This document shows, in pieces, positions 43,398 through 55,500 of a DNA stretch of 64,000 nt. The stretch covers positions 31,039,330-31,103,329 of the forward strand of contig NC_089312.1 of assembly GCF_036669915.1 (NCBI RefSeq). The letters run 5' to 3'. The position numbers and the translations under genes were made by a program. This DNA is from Pocillopora verrucosa (taxonomy: Eukaryota; Cnidaria; Anthozoa; Scleractinia; Pocilloporidae). The notes below the pieces were generated by a model, which ran no database searches, was not told the origin of the DNA, and saw only the letters and a list, made by a program, of their open reading frames with translations. Numbering within the stretch: the stretch's first letter is position 1; the number at the start of each line of letters is the position of its first letter.

Positions 43398-46300
43398 TCA
43401 GTGGAATCGATATTTCCGTACCGGTTTGATGTTCACATATGTCTTCTTCATTTCCTCAGACTCCTCTTGCTTCACCAAAGAAAATCGTTCACCCTTTGTG
43501 CTAACGACTTGATTGTCTCGATATCGAACCAGTTTCTTTTCATCCTGTCACAATACCGACAAAAAAAAGGCTGAAAAAGCTATCGATGTGATTCAATGGC
43601 CCTTTGTTACTTAGACACGTCAACATCGCTACAAAAAATGAAAGGTTGTCCGTTTAATCTTCCCAGAGATATCAGATTTTCTAACTCATTGACGACTAGT
43701 CTACACTAATGCCCCCATGTCCTGGCTCGCTAACGAGGTTTCTGTGAATCGTAGATTACTATTTTTATTTGTCTTAACCTCGTGACGGAAGTTTAAACCT
43801 TTCTTTAATCGAAAATCGAGGTTTTCATTAACCTAAACGCTTTCTTTTGGACAGAAAAAAACATAATAAGTGTATATTCACTCACTCAAGAGTCCCGTTT
43901 TGTTTTCACCCGTCGAAATTCGTTGAATTTAAAAAACAAAAGCGATTGATTAGTTTTGACCTGTAATTAAGACAGACTGAAACTAGAGAGAAAAAAAGGG
44001 CACCATTCTTCTCACCCGTTTGCACGAAATATTAATTTTACCCCTAATGACGTGTACATGTCTGTCTTAATTATTATATACATCTGGCTCTGAATCTATC
44101 TGAGTACCTTAGATGTGTTTTCATTTCGTGATTGATCTTTTATCTAGACACGGTTTTTCTTGGTTATTTATAAGACACAAATGAAGCTTAACAGGCTTGG
44201 CGATAGGAAAGTCTACTGGGTGAACCTTTCACTCGAAATGTCATTTTTTATTTTCATTTTCATTTCTTCCAAATGCGATTTATGCACTACCATATCAAGG
44301 AGAATACTGACGTATGATTGGATAATTTGGTTTTATCAATTGTAATGATAATGTAAAGCTGGCTTTAGTCATTCGTCATTCGCTCTCAGCACCACAATTT
44401 CTCGTGAAACTCAGAGACCGCTCATTCATTATGAACAGGGGGAAAGGAAAAGAAGGGGGGAGGGGTCAAGGCTTTTTCAGATTGGCTAAAAGGGGGGGGG
44501 GGCTAAACTTTTTATAAAGAAGATTAGGGAGGGTCAGCAGTTTGAGGTACATTTTAAGAGTGGTCCATTGCCCAAGCTGAAGGTGGGTTTCATGCAAAGT
44601 AACCATCTGATGGTTGTATGTGACATGAATTTTAATTAAACTAGGTATATAAGAGGAGATGTGAGGTGAGGAAGGGGAGGGGCGGGGGTCATCATAATTT
44701 TGAATAAAGAAGGGGGTAATTTGCTACTTACATGGCCAAGAGGGAGGGGGGACTTATGAAAATTTTGATCTGTCCAACAGATTTTTCCCTCCCTCCCTTC
44801 CTCCTTCTACATAAATAATGACCAGTCCCTTACTCCGTTTACCCTTGTGATTGGTTGGTTTAGAGGGCTGTGATTGATGCACAACTTCGATGTCAGTGGA
44901 CTTCAGGCTCCTAATTATTACATCAAATAATGTTGTCTGGGTTTCAAAGAGTCTTGTTGTACCTGTTTGTGAAGTATAGGTTGATATGTTTTCTCATCTT
45001 GGCTAACTTCAACATACCCATATCTGCATAAAAACAAAGAAAAGCTCTAAACTAGTTGAAACTAAAAGTTTTAATTACAACAGTAGTGAATAATCCAGAT
45101 TTTCTAAATTGAATCATTAAAAATAATGCACTTATATGGTGCATCTTGGGGAGGGTTCAATGATCAGAGAATGGTATTAGCCTCATGAAGTTTTAAAACA
45201 GCTCTCAATCCTTGTCATCCCCACATGAGCCTTGCCTTATCCAAAAAGGAAACATAAATGCAAAAGCAACACTCCACTTACAAGTAAATTCTAACAAGAA
45301 TTGAACAGAGGGGAGTGGGGGGGGGGAGGGGAGGGGGTGGTGGGGAAGCCATCTGAAAAAATTTGAACATACTTTTCCATAATTTGTTCCTTAAGACCCT
45401 GCTGTTCATCCTGATGTAGTTGTTCCTTCTTTGCAGTTGGAAGATGTGTCTACAAAAGGTAAACTGCATCAAATTTTTCATCTGTTCATGGTATATTCAT
45501 TTGGTTCTTTTGCGTAAGGAAGACTATGGTTCATCACACCACAAGAGTATGTTGCATGTGAACCTTATTTATAAATGACTGGACACTTTAACAGTTAGTC
45601 AAATCCATAGCCACATGAGTTTTACATGTTTATGATATATACTGTATGTGTATGTGGAATGTTTTCAACATTCTTGTATTTGTAAAAGTACAACGCTAGG
45701 CAACACAGTAGTTTACTAGTTTGGTATTTTAAAAAGTGACATTCACTTTTAATCAAAAGAGTGAGGAGCATTGTGTGACATCCTTGAGCAAAAAAAGAAA
45801 TGTTACTCAGCAGTAATGACAAGCTATTAGGCCGTCCCAGCAAAATGCTGTTAGGAGATCTTGGATGGACTAGCATTTCATAGATGGGGTAGCAGTACCC
45901 CTGTTTACTGTGCACCAGCTGGAATGAGGTTTGACATGTAGGGTTTTCTATCGTACAGAGCTTACATTTACTAGTTACATGTATCTCAGCAAAAAGAAGA
46001 GATATTCTTTGCTACTCTAGTAAAGCAAAATTGGTTTGTCAGATTTCATCGCAGTACATTTACAAGTATGTTGCACAGTCACCTAACGATGAAATTCTCA
46101 TAAAGATCAAGATTGAATCTATCTACCTGTAACTGATAAATTTGCTGAACCACTGGAGTAAGAAGTAACAAACTAGAGAGAATCAAAACTATAAACTACT
46201 TTCTTTGGCAGCCATTTTCATTACAATGTATATAAAATATTCATATTCTGTATTGAGTGCTGACTCATTTGTGACCTGTAAAATCAAATTAGGGAAACCA

Positions 46301-49000
46301 ACAAACAAAAAGGTCACCTTTGGAGAAACATGGTCTACAGTTTGATGAACATTCTCCTTCCATTCTTCATCAATGTTTTCTTTCTTTACTAGCATCAGTT
46401 GGACAGCAGACTCAACATCACCATTTGCCACCATCAGACAGTTTTGTATTTCTAAAGAGCACGCCTCTGGAAAAACCTCTGTTAGCATCAAAATTTCTTC
46501 CCTGAAGCTGTTAATCAGAGTAAGATTTACCTTTGTGATAAAGGCTGATTATATACCCTGAAAGCTTACCCTCATCTAGAACTTAAGTACAGAAATATGA
46601 AAATGACTGTTATTTTAAATCCAATTTTGCAACAGTATGAGTCCTGCAAGTCTCTGAGTTCTGAATTTTTTTAGCAACCATTAAGCAACAAAGAATATAA
46701 CCAGGACTCCTTTTAAATTTTAATCCAGTTCTGCCTTTTGTGTGGTAACATCTCAGATGCATTCCCCTTTGGGTTTTTCAAATAAGATGAAATTAAGTGA
46801 GTTACTTGACTGTATCAAGTTATTTTCTACATGAAAACAACTAGAAAGCATTGTATGTAAAATTTCATCAGGAGAATTTAACCTGTGTCATAGTAATTAG
46901 GTCACAATACATGTATTTGCTACATGGTGTAAAATTACAGGAATCTAATAAAACAATTTTATCAGAAAATTTTATTTACCTTGCATTGTCTACACTTTCT
47001 TTGAGTTTGATATAGTGCTCAGCTTTGGTGTCCTGATTGCAATTACTCTTTGACAAGGGTGAGAGCTTGCCTGTCTCAAGTGCAAAACTGTTTGTACCCT
47101 GTTCACAGGAACTAAACTGTCTAAGTGAAGTTATTATTTGATGATCTTTAGCAATATCACCACTTTGAACACTCTTTGGCTCTAAACTGGCCACTGATCT
47201 GCTGCATTTGTCTTCTCTCATCACAGTGTAAGCATCTTAAAGAAGGTTGAAAAGAGTTTGTCACACAACAACCAAAGCTGTGCTTAGTTGATCTTCAGGG
47301 ACTAACCTTTTTTGTATAAATTCACTCTTACCATGTTCAAACATTAGCAAGGCACAGTGTGGGTTTCAACTCAGCCTTTGCAATCACACATAAATATCAA
47401 CAAAAGCAGTTGCCTTCAGCAAAATTAATCCATGTATTACCCATGCCCTAACCCGTATCACCAAAAGTTGAATGCTAAGGATTTAGTGGTCAGAGGCCTT
47501 GACTCAAAACACAGGTACACAGTCAATCAAGTATTAGAAGACCTTGATTTACCTGAGAAACTACATGTATTCCTTGCAGTTCTACTCTTGACTAGCTTGT
47601 CTGCTAAGTCAAGCATCCAACTTTGAACAGCATCCCTACATGCATAGGATTAAAAGCTTATCAATAAATCATCTACCAGCATGTTTTCTGTTTTCAATTT
47701 GCTGACAACCGACAGAAAGTTAAAGTCCATTGTCTTAGAGAATCCTACACTTAATTTCCTATCAGTTGTCATCCTAATTCTCAATAAAACCTTTTTTAGG
47801 TTAAATGGATATATTTGACAAAAGGATGTCTCAAGTCATAATGAAATGAACATGTATCCAGTCACAACCACCATAAAGGTCTGCTGATCCTGTATCTAGC
47901 ACTGAATTTAATCTGAGAGATAACCGACCTAACAAACTGCTAGATGAGCAAGGTTATTTCATCTGTTACTGAGATTTGTAACTAATTCAAAGAGTAACAT
48001 TTAAAATTAACCAGAAAAAATTGGTCAATCAGGTTCTAATTTCAGTACTTGTGAGTCAAGATAACAACTAGGCACCTATTGACTTCATCAAACTCTGGGA
48101 TATAAGCAGTCATTATTTCAGAGAAGTCATCCACATCAAACTCATCATCTTCACCAAGTTGTTCCAAGACATTAACAATATAACCAAGAACAATGTCATC
48201 TACAGAACTAGTAAAAACAAAAAGAAAATTTAGAAAAGACAACAAACGAGAGGCATACTGAGAGAGAGAAAATCACACATGCATACATAAACAAATTCAA
48301 TTCCCCAAGCATACTTCATATTCCCATTGTGCATTTTTATAACATGTACATATAAATTTACTGGGCCTGTAGAGCAAATTTTTGGATGGGGAAGGGGAGG
48401 GCTGGAGACCAATATCTTAGCTTCAACCAACAAGGGGAGGGGGCATACTTAGCAGAGCAAAACAGTGGGAAGGGAGGATAAAGCTGTCCCCCACCTCTCC
48501 CTTTGCATGGTCTCTAGAGGGAATTTTGCTTTGCATGTCATTTAAAATACTGTGATAACAATGTTCTTAAGCAGTTGGTTCATGCGTCAGCTCTGCATTG
48601 ATTAAGATGTGAGGCACTTGGAAAGTTTTTGAAGCACTCATGAAGGTAAAATTATTGCACTTGCTTGGGTCTAAAATTTTCCAGAATGCTTCATATCTTG
48701 ATCAGCAAAAATAGTTGCACGAACCAATTCATAATATTGACAGAATTCAGAATAAAGATAGATAGGCGAGGAAACTGAAACTTTTGAAGCTTATACATAT
48801 CTGCACCACAACTTCAAGTCTGCCTTAAGATTTGGGATTCAGGTCATGTCAAACGGTGAAGAGTTCATTTACTTAAGACTTATCTGGCATAAATATTAAA
48901 TCGTATGTATAACACAACTCACTGTATTATACCTTAAGGTTTCAGCTGGCACTTTCTGCTTTAAAAACTGAATCAGTTCTTCTCTGATAGTTTCCTCCAT
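43398..49000 (-). CDS. CUEDC2: CUE domain-containing protein 2
   Basis: Eight exons on the minus strand: 49000-48933, 48207-48076, 47635-47553, 47235-46980, 46507-46318, 45449-45373, 45023-44963 and 43544-43398, all in phase, give 337 residues. The N-terminus ([15 protein letters not shown]), the acidic [19 protein letters not shown] segment and [13 protein letters not shown] follow human CUEDC2. The ubiquitin-binding CUE domain lies in exon 5 ([11 protein letters not shown]...[12 protein letters not shown]). The last exon ends in [12 protein letters not shown] and KPVRKYRFH, nearly identical to vertebrates. The insert in exon 4 explains the greater length (human is about 287). In mammals CUEDC2 binds ubiquitin, promotes steroid-receptor turnover and dampens IKK/NF-kB signalling; only the ubiquitin-binding role is safely transferable. 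Confidence 0.95.
44425..44770. repeat. G-rich low-complexity stretch in CUEDC2 intron 7
   Basis: A run of G-rich segments (GGAAAAGAAGGGGGGAGGGG, AAAAGGGGGGGGGG, GGGGAGGGGCGGGGG) separated by ordinary sequence. It could form quadruplexes on the plus strand. No element boundaries are visible. Confidence 0.6.
45306..45347. repeat. G-quadruplex-prone tract in CUEDC2 intron 6
   Basis: About 40 bp of nearly pure G with A and T interruptions (GGGGAGTGGGGGGGGGGAGG, GGAGGGGGTGGTGGGG), just beside the exon 6 donor at 45373. It lies on the template-opposite strand, so the transcript carries a C-rich tract there. Confidence 0.7.
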
Positions 49001-52000
49001 GATTCTTTAGATAAAAGTGCGGCGTAATATTGAAGAGAATAAAATTATTATATTCATTAGACTGAAGACAAAAACACAAAAACAACTATCACAAAAGTGC
49101 AAATGATCTGCAAAATTTGATAAAAATAAACTTACTGTATGTTGTTTGTTTTTGTGTTCAGTTACACTAATGGGCCACTAGGTGAGAAATGTATCGCACC
49201 CAAAATTTGGCAAGAATATTGCTGATTTACAGGGAGATTTCTGTGTCACAGCACCAAGAAACGACGTTGACGGTTCAAAACAACAGATCCCGCCAAGGCA
49301 AACTTGTTTGTATTATGTTGTATATGCCACATGTAGTGTCCTATCGTATCACAACAGGTAGTAATGGGACTCGGTCTGTTCTTTAGACAGAAAAAGTATG
49401 CATACATGACATATTCTTTGGGAATTGAATCCGCTGACTAGAAAATTCACGCACTATTGTGCACGTAAACCTTCCTCCAAGTCTTTTTGGGAGGCGACGA
49501 GCCGAGAAAGGAAAATAGTCCGAAATGTGAGTGATCAGCGGTGAAACAACTATAATGGTTCAAATAAAGATAGATCATTTGTAGTTGCAAATCATTTTGT
49601 AACGCCGAAGTGTTGCCAAGTTATACTTCGCTGATTAAAAAGTTAAGACATTTTCCAAAAGTTTTGACTGTAACAATTTTTTTACTGTTATATTAACCAA
49701 CGGAGGCATCGGGAAAGGCATCGGTGACACCGGGAAAAGCATCAAGAAGAACGTTATTTACGTTTTGTAACTTTTTGTGTGACGGAAATGAAGTACCTTG
49801 ACTTCCAGTTGTTCAAGGCGTTAATCACAATTGGTTCCCTATTCTCTGGAATTTTGCAATTTCGACAGTTTTTTGCTGGAAAAATGAAAAGCTAAGCAAC
49901 TCTATCGAACTCTACAAAAATGCAATTCTCGACACGGTCGGGACATGAACCTTCTGCTTTCGGACTCAAGTGGGACAAGTAGGAACGTTGCTAGGTACGC
50001 AAGGCGTACAAAGTGAAAGAGTTTTGAGTAAATGTACATTTATGACAATGTAAGCATATATCTATTCTGTTCAATTTCCTGCCCCGTCTCCACCCCGCCA
50101 ATTGACCATTGTGCAATCTCTGCTCTAACCAAGTCCTCCTTTTGTCACAATTTTGGCATCGAACATCGACAAGAGCTTTTCACTAACCCTCTGCATTTTA
50201 CACCTTATTGCTTTTCACTGCAATACTCTTTACAACAGTAGGCACATGCAGTCACAAACTGCCTTTTACAGCCACAAAACATCATTCTCCGTCACTAAAC
50301 CTCATTAACCATGCTGAACTGACACATCTTTAATCGTTACCAGACAACGCTCACTGTCATTGCACATCAGTAAGCGACTTTATACTCCACTCATCGTCGC
50401 CTGGAATAAGATTTACATCATTCTCCGTCACGACAGATCATTCATTGCCCTTGGACGTCTTCTCAGTCTTTCACGGTCCTTAACGTGCGGATCACAAACA
50501 GCTCCGCACTGCTTATATCTTTTGAATAAAGAATGCCTTTTTGTAGCTCTTAGTTACTTAAACATATTGATAAGAATTTAAGAGGAGATGGACTGTTACT
50601 TCCCGAGTAAGCTGCCAGACTTCAAACCAAGATTCCTAAAGACATCTTCCCCACCCAAACTAGGATTGGGCACTCCTTGGAGTCTTCAAATATGGTAATG
50701 GAACATAGATTCCTCAATTTTCTAATAGAGAAGAAACAAATCTATCGTTTCTGAAGCGCATTTCTTCATTTGCAGTTCAGAATTGCTGAGGCGTGGACCA
50801 CTGGTTATGGCGAGTTACTGTCGTCGACGAAAGTTGGGACTTGATACATGATAGTGAGTGATAAATCAGTCTTTGCTTGCTTTGTCAGAATATTCATGTC
50901 TTAGTACATATAAGTATGTGGCTCAAACAACTGACGTAACAAGCAGATGTCACTCGGGTTAGATTCTATATAGGATTAACTGAGGAATACAAATATTCTT
51001 CATTATGATCCATTATGTCCACTACAATGAATCTTCGTTTCAAATTTAATTCAAGATGAAAGAGGGGTTAGTGGTTGTTACAGAAGAAAGTATTTCTTTT
51101 TTCGTTCATTAAGTCGTATCAGGGAACACCCCAAAGAAAACATTCCACGCTGCATACAGTTAGCTATTGGTTAAAAATTTTTCACGCGCATTGCAAAATT
51201 TTTGAGATATTTTTTTAAAGTTATGCTTGCAACGTTCATTTTTATTTTGTCCGTGCCCCCAGCCCAGCTTTGGTAACTTATCAATGTCGTCAATGTCAAA
51301 GATGTTTCACAGAGCATAAAATCTCTTTATCTCTGACGAAGAGAGAGGCCACCGTATGCTGATCACACTCCCGTTCCTCACAAGTAATATAGAATAAAAA
51401 AGGCATTCTGGATGTTCTTTGATAGTGCAAGCTTTGAATCAAAGAATTGATTTTAAATATGATCTGTCCAAATTTCCCAAAGTACATCGCGCCAATATTA
51501 TGGAGGTGGTGTTTATCCAAGGTCACGCAATATGGCTCATTGCGAATTCAACGTCGTCAAATAAGTAATCGCGGATGAAGCCAACGCCACGTTTTTTTAG
51601 GGCAAATAACAATTTCTTTTTTGAGCTACAAAAAAGCATGGTCGACGAATCACACAACAGAATCTATCAGCCTCAAATCGGAAGTCTACTGCAAAATCTG
51701 TCTCGCTTTCAATAGAAGTTTGTTTGTTTATCCAGGCGTTTAGGCGCGGTTGTGAGGGCTATTGAGTAGTTGAGGTCATATTACCACTACTTTCGCTTTC
51801 CAAGAACTCAGCGCATCTCGAGGAAGTTTGCGAACAGTGAGACTTCACCGAAAGGTTGGTTTCGTGAATTCCCTTTTTTCAATAGGCTCTAATAGGCTAA
51901 TTTTTTGTCAGTTGTTGCTGTGAGGGGATTTTCATTCCTCATTTAAGTTGAGCATTGGTGTAATTTTAAAATGGCTAGTTAGCCAACTCTTGTGTTCCTT

Positions 52001-52594
52001 AGAGTTGGAACTTCAATCGGCAATGTTAAGCGGTTAGGGTATGTTTACATGTGTGTATAGTCTGAGGCTCTAAATCAGCCACGACACGCCTGTATATGGT
52101 AGGAGTCTTTTAAAACTCAGATTATCTTCAGTTTGCAATCACGTTTTCTATCACGATCGGCTCTTTTAATTATTCATAACTGTTCTTCTCGAAGCTTTAA
52201 AATTCACAGCGCTGAAAATAATTCTGTTTCTCTTAGATTAGGGTGCTGCATCTTTATGTTTATCACAGTGTCGCTACGCGGTTACCGGTAGCAAATTATC
52301 ACCTTTGGAGGTTTTCATCATAAAAATGCTGAATTTTTTCAGGCCTTACTATCACTACTGCTCAAGTAGTGTTCATTACTGCGAAGATCGTTTTCATTTT
52401 CAAATAATAACAGTGTTGCATGAACCGATGAAAGTAGAGTTATTACCTAGGTTTGTTATGCTTTTCATCCACATATACAGGCACAGTTGTACCTCGAGAT
52501 GTAACGTAACCCTACCCTTTCCCCTGTCACAGCCAGCATGCTCTTAATTTCATTTATTCTCTTCATAGAATTTTCTCCATTAGACCAGGTAGCC
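49001..52594. other. Divergent promoter region of CUEDC2 and the PGLYRP2-N/VWA gene
   Basis: The two start codons face away from each other across 3.6 kb. Open frames such as 49189-49386 and 50360-50581 have no family similarity, and I see no tRNA or clear transposon. It must contain both promoters and possibly 5' UTR exons. Confidence 0.45.
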
Positions 52595-55500
52595 ATGGCA
52601 GAAAACACGGTTTCCATGATTGTGCTTGTTTTCGTGGTCAGTTGTTCCGTGTGTTTGCTGAATGGTAAGAACCTTGTATTTATGATCATCTTGTCTTGTA
52701 GTGACATTCTAGCTGCTGAGCGGGAAATTCCTGATCTGCTTGTATGTAATTCTAAGGGATTTATAGTCATTTACTTCTCACTATTCCAGGAGAAGGAATA
52801 CGCCACGAGGATGCAGTACCTATCAACAGGTTTGTCGTGTGTATTTTAACATCTTAAAAATGCTTGCGGTGTACGTTTTAGAATGCTAAGATGTTTTACA
52901 CACAACTGTATGCGATCACAGTGATCACTAAGGGTCTTGTGACTTTCGGTCATGCTAAATTGCAGGCTGCAGAGCGTGCAGACCGCGCTTTGTTCGCTGG
53001 AGAATTTGGACTGCTACAGCTCGCGAGACACCGACAAACTGATTTCGATAGGTATCCAATTTCACTAGTATTATGCGGTTTTTTTCAGCCTGAGGAAAAA
53101 AAAATGTTTTCTCGCTTATGAAATTTTATTTTACACCTAGGCGGACGTTAAATGAAAGTTAAAAAACTTTTCTGGGAACTGGTTTTTAACCGAATGATAA
53201 TTGGTAATACACAATAAACGAGCGTCATTTGGAATGCCGCTTGCGTGCCTTGTTTCATGCGTTTCTTCTGACCTGTAATTCAACTAGTACAGCTCAATTC
53301 TGGGCCAGATTAAAGCACTTCTACTGTGTAAAGCAAACCTAAACGCTTCTATTGCAGCTCGAAAGAGAAGAAAAAACCTTCGATCACTTTCTGGAGAAAC
53401 ATTCAGCAGGTGTGGGAGAGCCACTGATGTGTGTCAAATGCAAACTTCAAATACTGTAGACAACTTTAATCTGAGAAAGGCGTTTTGCTTTGTTTCTTGA
53501 TTAAATAATACACTTACGAACTAAAGAAAAGCTAAAGAGGAGTGAAATTAGAATTTTTTGTATATTTTCCATCTGATGGGAAGTTATCGCAGCCGACGTC
53601 GACCTTTCAACCGTACCAAATTACTCCGTCTGACGCCAAGCTCTAGACAGCGATAAATGCAAACCAACAGTGACACATTTCGTTCTATGTTTTCGATTTT
53701 TGGTAAAATGAAAAACATACCGATGAAACCCCAGTGCCGTCTGCCGGGTACCTGCGTATCACAAGTAATTAGTAGGACAGTGTGCAAGTGAGGCCAAATC
53801 TAGGTTTCGATTTTCTGTTTATGTTTATAACGACACTGTCGAAAGTATAGGCCTGCGCTGCATGACCCCCTGCAGTATTTCTCTACAAACATGAAAGCGA
53901 GGCAACCGAGAAAACAAACCGACTAATTGGTTTGCTCTTCGAAGGTCTCTGCTTTCTTCTTCTCGTGGTGCAAAGTTTGGTTGAAAATAGTGTAGAATTG
54001 CTTTCCTGCTGGAACGCTCAAAGTACTTACGAACACACACGCTATTCGTGGTAGGCCCACACTAAAAGATGTCGAGCGTTAGTTTCCAAACGGGTTGTTC
54101 TGCGAACCAAAAAAATGCCATAACACTACCAAAATTACTTTAAACAATGCTAAACAAACTTAAAGCAATGCCAAAGACAATGTCAAAAACAACGCCAAAG
54201 ATACTCAAATGAACTCAAAACTACTCGAGCACGCTCGAACAAAGGAACAAATACCGACTGTTTTATGAGAAGGGACTTCACTGAGGATTACTCTGAGGAG
54301 ACATTGAACGCGTTAGCAGAATTAAGACGCCTTGGACTTATATCAGTGACAGTAAGGATTAGTTTCTTATTGTATGGTTATTTGCCAATTTTGGTATATA
54401 TCGTAAAGACCTGTGTATAAACACCACCTTTTAGCTTAAGTTTTGGGCCTAAAATTGTGGGTGCAGCTTGTACATGAGACCATTGCTTTCACAGGGAGTA
54501 AACTGGCTTGTCTAGACTTCTCTTGTTAACCCTTTAACTCCCATGTGTGACCAAGACAGAATTTCTCCTTACAATATCATTACAATATCAACCAGATAAG
54601 TGATGAGAATAAAGAAAAATATCAATTTGGGGATAATTAGTTGATCCAATACTAAATTCTCTGAATTAACATCATACGAATTGTATGATTGATAGTAAGG
54701 AGGATTACAAATATGATCTGGGAGTCAAAGGGTTAAATGACTGCATGGTTACCATGCAAATGTTTTGCATTGTTCTCCTGCACTTTATTTTTGTTCAAAT
54801 TCCATCGTTTTCATTTGAGCTGTGAGCTTTAACAATGAAGACAACTGTTGTAAGTCAAAGGGAAGCTTTTAAAAGGTATTTCCAGAGTTGATTAACTTCT
54901 TAATGTCTCTTCAAATACAAAACATTAGATTTTGTCAAGTTTATTGTGAATGTCTGCGAACAAACAAACCAACTTTTTTTACGAGAGTGCCTTTTTGGTG
55001 TCTTCTATTTTTTTTCCAAAATCATGCTTGAAAGTTGGAGGGGTAGCTTATACACAAGTTTTTACAGCAGTTTTGCAGATAGATAATATGTTTCAAACTT
55101 TCCATTTCTATCTGATAACAAAGGCCACATTTGCATCCTGCAAGCTTGATTTCTGGGAAATATGCTAATGCACACTGCTCAAAGCTCTTGCCAAATGGAG
55201 TCTCTTGGACTTCTTTATTGTTGTTTAAGTAATTGTTTGCATTTCAAAGGTCCTTATGCAAAGTTACTCTTTCTGTGTCACACATAAGTATCCTGAGCAA
55301 ATGCTTGTAGGCATCTAGTTTTCATTTCACACACACTGTGCATGCATTGAGATTAGGTTACTCAAAATAACAATAAAAAATTTTGTACTGTGTTGTCCAA
55401 AAATTGGAAACAGTTCTAATATTATCTAAAGAGTAATCATGTAAAATCACAGTTTTAAAAAAAGAAAAAAAAAACTGCACTGTCTGCATCATCTGCAGTC

